Of a stretch of DNA of 64,000 bases, positions 52,818 through 62,490 are shown piece after piece. Numbering within the stretch: position 1 is the first letter of the stretch; every line of letters begins with the position of its first letter. The notes under the pieces are model-generated. The model made no database searches. It was not told where the DNA came from and worked only from the letters and a program-made list of their open reading frames with translations. Source of the DNA: Prosthecobacter sp. (GTDB taxonomy: Bacteria > Verrucomicrobiota > Verrucomicrobiia > Verrucomicrobiales > Verrucomicrobiaceae); contig JAFMIR010000008.1 of assembly GCA_017853885.1 (NCBI GenBank), forward strand, positions 62,001-126,000, given 5' to 3'. A program made the position numbers and the translations under genes.

Positions 52818-55800
52818 TCACTTGCCCGCTACCTTTGAGCCATTGCCTGGCAGTGTATGAACCTGCTGAGTAGGCGTAAGTCCATATCGGTTGGGCTCAT
52901 ACATCGCCTCGATGCGCGCGGGAGGCGCGGTGGCCTTCCCTTCGGCAATGACTCTCGCCAAGTATTGTAAGGTGAATTCGCCCTTCGTTGGAGCATAATC
53001 CGTAAAGAAAAGGACACGATCGCTGCGGATTTCACGATGGTTGCACAACCAAGGCTGGCTGCCATCAGGTAACTTCACACTCTCGCGGGTGGCATTCATG
53101 GTGCGAAATTCAGGATTGATGGCCTCAAAAACGGATGGAAGTGGGTCATCAATCGCCAAATACCGATCTCCTCCTCCGATTTGAATGGTGAGACTGACGA
53201 CGACTCTGTCTCCGACACGAAGGTCATCCATACCGGAAGTCGTGCCGTCGATGTTGAGCTTCTCATAGCTTCGGGAAATGGCATAACCTTTGTTCTCTCC
53301 AGCGAATTCGCGTGCAGGCGGAAAGGACTTGGCTTCGATGCGACCGAAGATCTGACGATCCACTGGCACCTGGATGCGAAGGTGCTTGGCAGCCATTTTG
53401 TCATTAAGAGCAAAGCTCACGCTCGCTGTGCTAGCAGGTCCGGTGAGGTTGAGTTCGGGGCTCTTCGAATCCAAGATGACCTTCGCGAGCAGTGGATTAC
53501 CGCTCGCCTTGAGGCTGCGCTCATACGCGGTCAATGCAGTGAGTGTCCAAGCATTTGCGTAAGTGTTGCCCCAGTCGCCTCTGTCATTCCGCGATTGCAA
53601 AAGACTCACGGCAAGCTTTTCAGCCTCTTCGCTGAGGCCTAGGTGTGTGTAGCAAATGAGGCGTAGGGCCTGGTTCACGCCGCTGCCGGCCCAGTGGTCC
53701 CAAATGACGAAGGAGGGAGCTACGGATTTCAAGCCGAGCGTTTCCTTGATTTGCTGATCCGGCGCATGGCTGAGGCACATGGAGAGTGCGAGGTAAAGAC
53801 GCGTGACTTCGGGAAGGCTATCGCGTTTGGCAAAGAGAAGGTTCTGATAGGCAGGCTCCGGCTTCCCTGCTTTTGCCAGGGTGTATAGAGCCAAGGCACA
53901 GTCAGTGATAACATTCAGATCTTTCTCTTTTTCGAGGCCGCGAAGTTTCTTGGAGAGAAACTCGAGAAGCTTGTGAATCGTCTCCTCAGGCACAGAGGCA
54001 CCTTGATCACGAGCACGCAGCAGCATGAGACCAGCGTAAGCGCTTCCCCATAGCGTGGGTTCTTGGCCGCCCGGCCAGTAAGCGAGACCACCCTCATCAG
54101 TAGTCATTTGCAGGACCTTGTTCACGCCGGCCTGAATGGCCAGCTTCGCTTTTCCAGCGCTAAGTTGTGCCGGGAAAAGCGACTCGTATTTACCGAGCGC
54201 AATCCAAGGCATGGTGGCGGAAGTCGTCTGTTCGACGCAGCCATACGGATACTGCAATACATAATCGAGCGCATCGCGGGCCTCGTAGAGGCGCGTGTTA
54301 CTGACGCTAACGGAAAGCGAGCCTTCACTTTCCAAAAGAGCCGGATTGATCTTCTCGATGAGGTTCGTCGGCGGCTCTCGGCCATCGATACGCACATAGC
54401 GCACCTCGCGCAGTTCGGGTAGCGGGTGCTTGACATCAAAAGTGGACTCAGTGGCGTCATTAACCGCTTCTGGGAAATCGAGGCTCTTCGTGATCCACTT
54501 CCACTTTGAGTTGCCAAGAGCCACAAATTGGACTGGGAAGACTGCGGCAGCCGTTTCGCCAGCTTCGATATCCAGGACGACGTTCTGCGCCTTCAAATGA
54601 CCACCGGCGTCTACGTTGAACGAGGCGGGGATGAAATCGCGCTTCTCGATGATGAAGCTGGTGCCTTGATCAAGCTGCAAACTGACCTCCACCTTACCAG
54701 AATGTTTCGTGGCGTTGTGCACGATGCCTTTGACGAGCACTTCATCGCCAATACGGGCAAAGCGAGGCACGGCTGGGTCGATCATAAGTGGCTTGTGGAT
54801 GGCGAAAGCCGCCTCAGCGCTACCGAAGCGGTCCGCGCCATGTGCAGCGATGGCCATGAGGCGGTAGCGTGTGAGATTGTCCGGTGCCGTGACGCTGGCA
54901 CTGACCCTGCCCGCAGCATCGGTGGAGGCGGAAGCAAGCCAAAGAGGCGTAGCGATGAAATTTTTCCGCACACGAATGTTGCCCGGCTGCCAATCTCCGT
55001 CGCCACCTCCAATGACAAAACCCTTATTTCCACGATACCTAGCGGCAACTTCCTCGGGCAGCAGACCGTCATAAGAAGTATAGCTATCAATCGCGAGCGG
55101 AAAATCCGCGTGAAAAAATTCGGAGGGCTTCGGAGTCACGTGCGCCATGAGGCTCAGCACCCCCTCATCAACAGCATAAAGCGTCACATCTGCTCCACTG
55201 ACAGGCTGGTTCTTCGCATCTGTCACTGTAGCGAAGATCTTTACCGTCTCTGCAGGCTTGAACTCTGCCTTGTCAGATGAAACAGCCACTTTGAGTTCTT
55301 TGGCGTCGCTCACAACTTTAAGAGCGCAGTAGCCTACGCGGTATTCTGGCATCTTTTCTTTCTTCGGACTGCTGCTGCTACCACGGATGACAATCACTGA
55401 AACGTAGATGTTCGGAACTTCTGCATCGGTAATGGGCACTCGGATGACAGGATTTTCCAAAGTGAGTTCTGTCGTGAAGGTGCTGTGGATCTTGTTTCGC
55501 TCAACAGTGACAAGTGCGGTGCCAGCAATGGGCGTTTTCACCACGATCACAGCTTCTTCACCCGGTTTATAATCGGTTTTTTCCGGCTGAAGGTTCATTC
55601 GTGAACCATCTTCCATGGCCCAAGGAAACTCCCTGCCTCCGACCACATAGAAAGGCATGCGTGAGAGCACCTTCAAGCCTTGTGGATCCAGCGACTCGGC
55701 CGTGACAAAGTAGATGCCTGCATGCGCCGGAGTAAAAGGTATGGTCGCATGAAAAGCGCTGCCGCTTGTGGCAGGCTTCAGTTCGTGAGATTGTTTATAT

Positions 55801-58667
55801 TCTTCCAGAAGCACCACTTGGTCTTTTGTGGTCGTTCCACCACCTGCTGTGGCGATCTTCAGTGTGTGATACTGCTGACGCTCGATTTTCACATCGACCT
55901 TCACCGGCACACCTGGAGCAGCGCCTTTCGGATCAATGCCAAGAACCTCTAGATTCACCGCTTTGCCGACCGTGGCGAAAAAATCCGGCCCTTTCAGTCC
56001 GACGATGAACTGCGCTCCAGGCACCTCAAAATCTTCGCTAGCACTGACTGTTTGCTCGTTCACATCCGTCACTTCAGCGCTCACATGAACGACCTGTGGT
56101 AGCGCTGCCCGATCTGGCAACGGCATCGGCATTTCAAGCGTCGCTGTGCCGTCTTCAGCGATGAGCAAATCGCCGTTCACAAACCAATCCCTTTTTTCAG
56201 AGTCATCACGGATGATGTAGTCGCCATCAGCATCGCGATCTTCTGCATAGTGAGCCCAAGAAGGTGCATCACCAAAAGCATAGTCTTTGAAAAGGAGAGG
56301 CGGCTGGTACTGGCGAGTCGTATAGGCGCTCCACTGAATCTTAGCCACAGAGAGGGGTTTACCCATGTAATAATTCGCTTTCAGCGGGACACGGATACGG
56401 TCTTTAGCCCACTGGATGCTATTCGTATCAAGCTTGATCTCAAAGGTGTTCGGCTTGTAGTCATCCACACGGAAGCTCATGCCACCACCATAACTTTCCT
56501 CGCCGTTCGCTGTTGCTATGGGGGCCGTGAGGTTGAGTTCATACCAACCCGCTGGACCTGTTGGCAGCACAATGTCTTCTGCCCAAGTTCCATTCGCCTT
56601 GAATTGAATCTCTCGATCCACCACCGCTCGGTAACGAGGATCACGAATGATCAAGCGTCCTTTGGCAGGAGCTGGGTCGAGGCTCAAATCATCGCCAACA
56701 AGCAAACGTGTGTACGCCTTGAAGTGTGCGGTGTCTCCGGGCTTGTAGAGAGGGCGATCAGAGAAGACAAACGTGCGGCGCTGCGGCTCCCAAACGTTTT
56801 TGTAAGCTTGGCTGATATGCCACGGCACTCTGATGTTTGCATCACCTCCATGGCACTCTATCACAGTGCAGTCGCCATCCTTCTCAGCAAGAACCCATGT
56901 CGGCACCGCACCCGGCACGCGAGCTATACCACTCGCATCGGTTTCCCCATGAGCGGTTTGTTTTGAATCGCGCTCCATCATCGTGAGATGAACACCGGAG
57001 ATGGCCTTACCCGTTTCTAGCGACGTGACATAGACAAGTGACTCCTTGCCATTGCTCTTCTGCATCAAACCTATGTCCGTGAACTGAACAAGCGTTTGTG
57101 TGACGACCCCTTTTTCCTTCACCCCAGTCAATGCGGTTCCTTCCAACTCAAGGAAGATCGGTCCGGCAGGCTGTTCGCCAAGAATCTCACGCCAGTTGAG
57201 CTTCAAGATCTCACTGTGATCCAGAGGTTTTTGAATCGGGAAGACGCGATCCAAGATCTGCGTTCCTGGATACTGATCGATCGACGTCGTCTTGTAGGTC
57301 TCCTTTGACTTATCGTTGTCGTAGAAGGCCTTGCGGTAGGCTCGATACATGTCGAGCGCCTTCAACAATTCCGATCCCGTGAGCTTTTTCGCTCGCACGC
57401 GAACCTGCGAAACGTTCGCCACACTGAATTCGTAGGTCGCAGCACCTTTAGCCATCTGTCCTTGGATGAAGGATGGAGCAGCAATATAAGGAGGATTCGG
57501 CATAAAAGTGTCTTCGCCGAGGAATTCAGCGTTCAGCGACATGCCATCGCCAGAGGTAAGCTTCGGCGAGACCTTGACCTTGTATTTTTGGTTCGCCTTA
57601 AAACCACCCGTGAGGGTCAGCGTGCGCCCATCGATCTTCGCTTGAAGATCCCCAGCAGGCGCTGGCTCGATGGAAACTAGAGTTGCCATCTTTTGGGCAA
57701 AGGCTGTGATCTGATCCTCTTTCCACGCCACTTCGGAAGGCGGCAGCAAATGCTTGTTGGTGTGGATGTTAAGGTAGTAAAGCGCATCGAAAGGCGTGTG
57801 AGCCGAGATCGACCGCACGGCAAAACCGTGAATCTCACCGAGATCGACCGAATAGACCTTCGAGAGCTGATTGTGGCCGGAACTATTCGAGAGCGACTCC
57901 GCCACATCCAGACGCCATTTACCCACCGGCAGCGGCTGCGAGGGCTCTACCACGATGGCACTCAAGCGCACCGCATCATCTCTCAGCAAAGGCTTCACCT
58001 TTGAAATCTGCTCCGCCCAAGTTCGCTGCGGTTCAGCATTCCGCTGCTCGAAATCTTTTCCTATGGCATGTCGCACTTTCGATACAAGACCATCCGAGAC
58101 GGCTTCGGAGATAAACTGGATGTGCTTCGCCGCATCTGCTGCGTTCACGTTGTCATTGAACTCAAAAAGAAACTTAGGTTGTCGATTCTGAGCGTCTTCG
58201 TCATACCATCTGGGGTGACGATCGAGAATCTGAAAGCGTGCGCTTTCAACAGAATCGAGCGTATCAGTCGAAAGCTGTTTGCCTGTGAGATCGGTGAGGC
58301 CGCTACGCAATTTGAAATCATAACTCGAAGCGAACTTCGGCGACTGTGTCAGGCGAAAATGTCCGCTTCGTGTGCTTACCCACACAAATGTGCCTTGAAG
58401 CTCCGGTTCCACAATGACAGGCGACTTCTCCTCTTCTTGACCGATCTTTTCTTTTGATACCATGGGCGTCGGAAAAACGACCTCAATGGTGGAATCGGGT
58501 GCGAGTTCTGGTGGATGAACATGGATCGCTGCCTTCAAAGCCATAGCAGGCTTTGTGTTTGAGGCGGAGACTATGCTTGGGTCCCTCGCCAAGGAGACCG
58601 ACGTTTGAAGCGTCCAGAAGACCCACATGATAGCTGGCAGCAGCACGAGGCTGAGAGAAGTTTTCAT
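52818..58667 (-). CDS. Bacterial alpha-2-macroglobulin (thioester protein)
   Basis: 1949 residues, larger than E. coli YfhM (about 1650). A signal peptide covers about residues 1-28. MG/MG2 domains (about 680-780, FVFSDRPLYKPGDTAHFKAY) lead to the A2M core with PLWLASASTDAAGRVSASVT. The thioester motif YGCVEQT is present with Cys1477, so a protease-activated thioester can probably form. Known bacterial members trap proteases in the periplasm and are often paired with a PBP1c-type transglycosylase; here no PBP1c gene is adjacent. The neighbour is a GH75-like gene 94 bp upstream. Confidence 0.95.
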   Translation of the reverse strand: MKTSLSLVLLPAIMWVFWTLQTSVSLARDPSIVSASNTKPAMALKAAIHVHPPELAPDSTIEVVFPTPMVSKEKIGQEEEKSPVIVEPELQGTFVWVSTRSGHFRLTQSPKFASSYDFKLRSGLTDLTGKQLSTDTLDSVESARFQILDRHPRWYDEDAQNRQPKFLFEFNDNVNAADAAKHIQFISEAVSDGLVSKVRHAIGKDFEQRNAEPQRTWAEQISKVKPLLRDDAVRLSAIVVEPSQPLPVGKWRLDVAESLSNSSGHNQLSKVYSVDLGEIHGFAVRSISAHTPFDALYYLNIHTNKHLLPPSEVAWKEDQITAFAQKMATLVSIEPAPAGDLQAKIDGRTLTLTGGFKANQKYKVKVSPKLTSGDGMSLNAEFLGEDTFMPNPPYIAAPSFIQGQMAKGAATYEFSVANVSQVRVRAKKLTGSELLKALDMYRAYRKAFYDNDKSKETYKTTSIDQYPGTQILDRVFPIQKPLDHSEILKLNWREILGEQPAGPIFLELEGTALTGVKEKGVVTQTLVQFTDIGLMQKSNGKESLVYVTSLETGKAISGVHLTMMERDSKQTAHGETDASGIARVPGAVPTWVLAEKDGDCTVIECHGGDANIRVPWHISQAYKNVWEPQRRTFVFSDRPLYKPGDTAHFKAYTRLLVGDDLSLDPAPAKGRLIIRDPRYRAVVDREIQFKANGTWAEDIVLPTGPAGWYELNLTAPIATANGEESYGGGMSFRVDDYKPNTFEIKLDTNSIQWAKDRIRVPLKANYYMGKPLSVAKIQWSAYTTRQYQPPLLFKDYAFGDAPSWAHYAEDRDADGDYIIRDDSEKRDWFVNGDLLIAEDGTATLEMPMPLPDRAALPQVVHVSAEVTDVNEQTVSASEDFEVPGAQFIVGLKGPDFFATVGKAVNLEVLGIDPKGAAPGVPVKVDVKIERQQYHTLKIATAGGGTTTKDQVVLLEEYKQSHELKPATSGSAFHATIPFTPAHAGIYFVTAESLDPQGLKVLSRMPFYVVGGREFPWAMEDGSRMNLQPEKTDYKPGEEAVIVVKTPIAGTALVTVERNKIHSTFTTELTLENPVIRVPITDAEVPNIYVSVIVIRGSSSSPKKEKMPEYRVGYCALKVVSDAKELKVAVSSDKAEFKPAETVKIFATVTDAKNQPVSGADVTLYAVDEGVLSLMAHVTPKPSEFFHADFPLAIDSYTSYDGLLPEEVAARYRGNKGFVIGGGDGDWQPGNIRVRKNFIATPLWLASASTDAAGRVSASVTAPDNLTRYRLMAIAAHGADRFGSAEAAFAIHKPLMIDPAVPRFARIGDEVLVKGIVHNATKHSGKVEVSLQLDQGTSFIIEKRDFIPASFNVDAGGHLKAQNVVLDIEAGETAAAVFPVQFVALGNSKWKWITKSLDFPEAVNDATESTFDVKHPLPELREVRYVRIDGREPPTNLIEKINPALLESEGSLSVSVSNTRLYEARDALDYVLQYPYGCVEQTTSATMPWIALGKYESLFPAQLSAGKAKLAIQAGVNKVLQMTTDEGGLAYWPGGQEPTLWGSAYAGLMLLRARDQGASVPEETIHKLLEFLSKKLRGLEKEKDLNVITDCALALYTLAKAGKPEPAYQNLLFAKRDSLPEVTRLYLALSMCLSHAPDQQIKETLGLKSVAPSFVIWDHWAGSGVNQALRLICYTHLGLSEEAEKLAVSLLQSRNDRGDWGNTYANAWTLTALTAYERSLKASGNPLLAKVILDSKSPELNLTGPASTASVSFALNDKMAAKHLRIQVPVDRQIFGRIEAKSFPPAREFAGENKGYAISRSYEKLNIDGTTSGMDDLRVGDRVVVSLTIQIGGGDRYLAIDDPLPSVFEAINPEFRTMNATRESVKLPDGSQPWLCNHREIRSDRVLFFTDYAPTKGEFTLQYLARVIAEGKATAPPARIEAMYEPNRYGLTPTQQVHTLPGNGSKVAGK

Positions 58668-58761
58668 AGAATGAACTCGTTCGCCCCCAAACTAGCAGGA
58701 CCACAGGCGGCGCGAGTGAAATCTGGGCCAATGAGCCAAAGCCTCTCATCAGCCACCATTC

Positions 58762-60282
58762 CTACGGTTGGGTCTTGTTGGATGGAGGCGCGGGCGGCGG
58801 CAGGCTTGGCACCTCCATGGCTTTCTGCGGAAGTGCTGTTGAAGTTCCAGACGGGGCTGCAGCCGCACTTGGAACTGGAGGCAATGCTTCGGCCGGCAGC
58901 TCAGGTTTCTTGAATGGGTCTTCCCACACATGCATCTCATAACCCGGGCCAATGCCGCCCAAGTCCCCCACGAGCTGGAGGCAACGTTCGCGCCATTTGA
59001 CCAAATTGGGAGCCGTATTGGGTTTGTCGGCGGTGCCTGGAAAGATGAGGTAGGTCACCTTCAAATCGCTCTCGCCACGGATGTAGGGTGTGGATTTGGG
59101 ATTGATCGTCTTCGACATCAACAGCGAAGCCTCACCCATTTTGAAGCTAGGGCCATAATCACCGCAGATGGCGGGGTAAATCTTGCCCTCGTGAATGACG
59201 CAGGCGTAATCGCCAATTTGCGGGGTGTGAGAATTTTGTTCGGCGTAACCACGAAAGAGCAGCGAAAGCACGATAAAAGGGTCTTTCTCTGCGATGAGGA
59301 AGCTGCGAGCTTTCATTTCGTTGATCTGCAAAGTGAGCTCCTGTATCAAGGCATGCAGCTCCTTGTTACGGGCAGTAGGCAGCCCCTTGATGGCAAATTC
59401 CTCCTTTGCTTTTTTGAGTCGCTCCTCCCAGCGGGCCACAAGAGGGTTCGGTGTGGCAGTCACCTTAGGCCAAGCATAGCTGGTCGTCGGCTGATAGTAA
59501 TCGGAGACGTAAATGTATTCGTCCAGCACAGCCATGCGATCGCCATCGGAACCATCCGCGACGACATCCATCTCACTCTGCACGAGCAGCGCCCGACGCT
59601 GCGTGGCAGGATGAGTGAGCTCCAGAATTGTCTCACAGTCATAAAAGTTGTGACGGTCCAGGATCTTGTTGAGGCGGGTTAGGTCGTTCTGTACCCGTGT
59701 AGTCTTGCTCTGATAGAGCTTGTGGTAAAAACCACTTACTTTGGCACCTGGAAGCATGGTTTCGAGGCCCGGGAGCATTTTGGGAAGGTTGGGATTGATT
59801 CGGGATAGCTCCGGCAGGGTTTGATTCGCCTTAGGCACTCGGATGGCTAGCTGAAACTCGGCCTTGTAAGCCTCCGGGTCGAGGCGCTCAAGACTGGCAA
59901 AACTACCCTCTTCTGTCATGAGGTTCGTTTTGACGATGATGCCGTTGAACAGCGTGGCCACATCCACCTCTTTTCGCGGAATGTATTTATCTGGCAGAGG
60001 TGGCTGTACCTCCTTGATGACTTCCACCTCCTTGATGACCTCTTTCGTCACTGGAACTTCCTTTACCACATCCCGAGTGATCACACGCTCTGGGCTTGTT
60101 TTGGCGGAATCAATCAACTGCTGCAGGCCACGTTTGATCTTGCCCGCCATCGGCGTGAAGGGCAGCAGGAGCGCCACGAGTAAGATGGAGAAGAAGAGGA
60201 GCTTTGTCACGGTGCCAACACACCCCTTTTGAGTCCTCGATGACGCTAAGGAGGAGGGTATAGAAGATTTTTCCGCAGGCAT
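58762..60282 (-). CDS. GH75-like (chitosanase-family) protein with N-terminal anchor
   Basis: 506 residues. One N-terminal transmembrane helix (about 27-47) is followed by a short repeat region rich in VKE/KEV triplets (about 70-92), then a large domain. The domain contains SEMDVVADGSDGDRM and CGDYGPSFKMGEASLL, matching glycoside hydrolase family 75, with Asp375 and Glu384 as likely catalytic acids. The tail (about 465-506) is Pro/Ala-rich. GH75 enzymes act on chitosan; a cell-wall or GlcN-containing glycan is possible here. Its start lies just below two TCAACGTTC repeats. Confidence 0.72.
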   Translation of the reverse strand: MPAEKSSIPSSLASSRTQKGCVGTVTKLLFFSILLVALLLPFTPMAGKIKRGLQQLIDSAKTSPERVITRDVVKEVPVTKEVIKEVEVIKEVQPPLPDKYIPRKEVDVATLFNGIIVKTNLMTEEGSFASLERLDPEAYKAEFQLAIRVPKANQTLPELSRINPNLPKMLPGLETMLPGAKVSGFYHKLYQSKTTRVQNDLTRLNKILDRHNFYDCETILELTHPATQRRALLVQSEMDVVADGSDGDRMAVLDEYIYVSDYYQPTTSYAWPKVTATPNPLVARWEERLKKAKEEFAIKGLPTARNKELHALIQELTLQINEMKARSFLIAEKDPFIVLSLLFRGYAEQNSHTPQIGDYACVIHEGKIYPAICGDYGPSFKMGEASLLMSKTINPKSTPYIRGESDLKVTYLIFPGTADKPNTAPNLVKWRERCLQLVGDLGGIGPGYEMHVWEDPFKKPELPAEALPPVPSAAAAPSGTSTALPQKAMEVPSLPPPAPPSNKTQP

Positions 60283-60289
60283 GTGACCG

Positions 60290-60320
60290 AATGTTCAACG
60301 TTCCAAACTCAACGTTCAAG
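60290..60320. repeat. Tandem TCAACGTTC units upstream of the GH75-like gene
   Basis: TCAACGTTC occurs at 60295-60303 and again at 60309-60317, 14 bp apart, each with an AACGTT palindrome core. Similar heptad-type GTTCAAC repeats are common between genes in Verrucomicrobia. It lies 13-35 bp upstream of the start codon. Confidence 0.5.
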
Positions 60321-60353
60321 ATGGAAAACGTCTTCGCTGTTTCATGAGACCCC

Positions 60354-60390
60354 AAAAAAAGCCCCATGAGCCTTTCAAGGCACATGGGGC
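60354..60390 (-). terminator. Rho-independent terminator of mdh
   Basis: On the minus strand, GCCCCATG...CATGGGGC with a second inner pairing (GCCTT/AAGGC) forms a long hairpin followed by TTTTTTT. It lies 22 bp after the mdh stop (60413). Confidence 0.88.
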
Positions 60391-60412
60391 ACAACTCTAA
60401 GAAAGGGCTCAA

Positions 60413-61396
60413 TTAGAGCATCTCGGCCACGAAGCCGCGCTCATCGACGAGTTCTTTGTTCGTCGCGGCGATCTTGGACTTCGCGAAGTCGTCCATTTCG
60501 TAGCCCGTGATGACTTCGTAGCTGCCCGGTGTGGTGGTTCGGACGGGCATGCCCGCCCAGACGTTCGGATCAAAGCCATACAGACCTTCGCTCTTCACCG
60601 CGATGCTATGAATGGCACCCGGCGTAACGAGCGAGCGGACGTGATCGACGAGCGCATTCGCCGCAGAAGCGGCGGAGGAGGCTCCACGGGCGGCAATGAT
60701 GGCCGCGCCGCGCTTGCCGACGGTTTCGCAGAAGGGACCTTCGAGCCATGCCTTGTCGTTGATGACCTGCGAGGCCGGTTTGCCGCTGATGGTGGCATGG
60801 GCAAAAGCGGGGAACATCGTGGGGCTATGGTTGCCGTAGATGAAGATGTCTTTCACTTCCGTGAGATCGACACCCGCTTTCTGTGCGAGCTGGCTCTGGG
60901 CACGATTTTGATCGAGACGGACCATCGCGGTGAAACGGTCCGGCGTGAGACGCTTGGCCTGCGAAGCAACGATCATGCAGTTCGTGTTTGCTGGATTGCC
61001 GACGACAGCCACGCGGGCATCAGCGGCGGCGACGGCGTCGATGATCTTGCCCTGCTCGATGAAGATCTTGCCGTTGTCTTTGAGCAGATCTGCACGCTCC
61101 ATACCTGGGCCGCGCGGTTTTGCACCGACGAGGAGGCACCAGTTGGCATCTTTAAAGCCCACGGAGGCATCGCTGGTCTGCACGATGCCTTTGAGCAGCG
61201 GGAAGGCGCAGTCATCAAGTTCCATCGCGACACCGGCGAGGGCCTGCATCGGCTTTTCAAAGGGAGCCTCGATGAGCTGAAGAATCACCGGTTGATCCGG
61301 GCCAAACATCGCACCGGAGGCGATACGGAAAAGGAGGGCATAACCGATCTGACCGGCGGCGCCGGTGACTGCGACTTTGATGGGGGCTTTCGACAT
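60413..61396 (-). CDS. mdh: Malate dehydrogenase
   Basis: 327 residues from the ATG at 61396. NAD-binding [17 protein letters not shown], the substrate loop [16 protein letters not shown] with catalytic Arg, [10 protein letters not shown] and the proton-relay His in [13 protein letters not shown] identify the cytosolic-type MDH family (MDH1-like, as in plants and many bacteria). It oxidises malate to oxaloacetate in the TCA cycle. It is monocistronic with its own terminator. A CRP-like palindrome at 61518-61533 lies 120 bp upstream. Confidence 0.97.
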   Translation of the reverse strand: MSKAPIKVAVTGAAGQIGYALLFRIASGAMFGPDQPVILQLIEAPFEKPMQALAGVAMELDDCAFPLLKGIVQTSDASVGFKDANWCLLVGAKPRGPGMERADLLKDNGKIFIEQGKIIDAVAAADARVAVVGNPANTNCMIVASQAKRLTPDRFTAMVRLDQNRAQSQLAQKAGVDLTEVKDIFIYGNHSPTMFPAFAHATISGKPASQVINDKAWLEGPFCETVGKRGAAIIAARGASSAASAANALVDHVRSLVTPGAIHSIAVKSEGLYGFDPNVWAGMPVRTTTPGSYEVITGYEMDDFAKSKIAATNKELVDERGFVAEML

Positions 61397-61517
61397 GATG
61401 ATAGGGGAAGAGAGGCGCTGAGATTGAAGACACATCCCCTCCACGCAAGAGAAATGCTAAAGCATCATGTAGCCCTTCTGGCCGTAGGCGTCATCAACGC
61501 GACTTGACTGCCTCTGT

Positions 61518-61533
61518 CGTGATCTCGGTCACA
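61518..61533. promoter_or_regulatory. CRP-like palindrome between mdh and the MYG1 gene
   Basis: CGTGA-TCTCGG-TCACA matches the E. coli CRP pattern TGTGA-N6-TCACA at nine of ten half-site bases. It lies in the divergent region between mdh (start 61396) and the MYG1 gene (start 61601). One match alone may be chance. Confidence 0.35.
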
Positions 61534-61600
61534 AACTGGGCAGCGCATTCCGCACTTGCATGGGCAGGCTCTCCATCAGAGAGGCAAAGACCATCCTTCC

Positions 61601-62452
61601 ATGTCCCTGAAGCTCATTCTGACTCATCCCGGCGGTGCCCATAAAGACGAACTCCTAGCCTGCAGCCTCCTCGCCGCGGTGCATCGCGTGCCCATCGTTC
61701 GCCGCGAGCCGACAGCGGATGATCTGGCGGATGTTTCGACGGCTGTGGTCGATGTCGGCGGCGAACACGCGCCCGAAAGGCACAACTTCGATCACCATCA
61801 GTTTCCGGCCGATCATCCGCCGGTGTGCGCGTTGAGTCTCGTGCTGCAGCATCTCGGTGTGTATGAGGACGCCCGCCAGTTTTGCGACTGGTTGGAGCCG
61901 GCGGAGTGGTTTGATACCCGTGGCCCGAATGTGACCGCCAAGTGGCTCGGTGTGAACCGCGAAGCGATGAACAAGCTGAACTCGCCCATCGATGTCACGG
62001 TGCTACGCCGCTTTGCCAAAGCCAAGCGTCTGGAGCCCGGTGAGCCCTTGTGGGAAATCCTCTGTTACATCGGCGAGGACCTGCTGGGGTATCTGCGTGA
62101 ACTGCGTACCCGCCTCGATTTCATCGCACAGCATGCCCAGATTTGGAGCATGGACGACCACGAACTGCTCTTCCTGCCCCGCATCGAGCCGTTGGGAGAC
62201 GAACCTTCAGCGGGCATCGGCCGCTACTTGGAAAGCATCGGCAAAAACGAAAGCGTGGTCGCCCTCATCTATCCGGATCGCCGCGGCAGCGGCTACGGCT
62301 TGGCGCGGCATCACGATGCGCCTCACTACGACTTCACCCGCATCGAGAAAGAACCCGATGTGCACTTCGCCCACGCACGCGGCTTTGTGGCGAAGACATC
62401 GGCAACGGAAATGGATCGAGTGAGGGAGTTGCTGGCGATGGCGCGGGTGTAG
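61601..62452 (+). CDS. MYG1-family metal-dependent hydrolase
   Basis: 283 residues from the ATG at 61601. TLTHPGGAHKDELLACSLLA-type metal motif (HPGGAHKDE), VVDVGGEHAPERHNFDHHQF and a C-terminal HFAHARGFVAKTSA fit the MYG1/GAMM1 family, a DHH/DHHA-like exonuclease fold. Eukaryotic MYG1 is a 3'-5' RNA exonuclease. It is not fused to a second domain. The gene is divergent from mdh, and a run of Cs (about 62460-62468) separates it from thrS. Confidence 0.88.
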   Translation: MSLKLILTHPGGAHKDELLACSLLAAVHRVPIVRREPTADDLADVSTAVVDVGGEHAPERHNFDHHQFPADHPPVCALSLVLQHLGVYEDARQFCDWLEPAEWFDTRGPNVTAKWLGVNREAMNKLNSPIDVTVLRRFAKAKRLEPGEPLWEILCYIGEDLLGYLRELRTRLDFIAQHAQIWSMDDHELLFLPRIEPLGDEPSAGIGRYLESIGKNESVVALIYPDRRGSGYGLARHHDAPHYDFTRIEKEPDVHFAHARGFVAKTSATEMDRVRELLAMARV

Positions 62453-62490
62453 ATAAACGCCCCCCCCCGCTGCCCTGCTAACCTCCGCTT

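Noticed and set aside
62459..62470. Poly-C run as a phase-variable switch
   Set aside because: It lies between two stop codons of convergent genes and not within a promoter or coding region.
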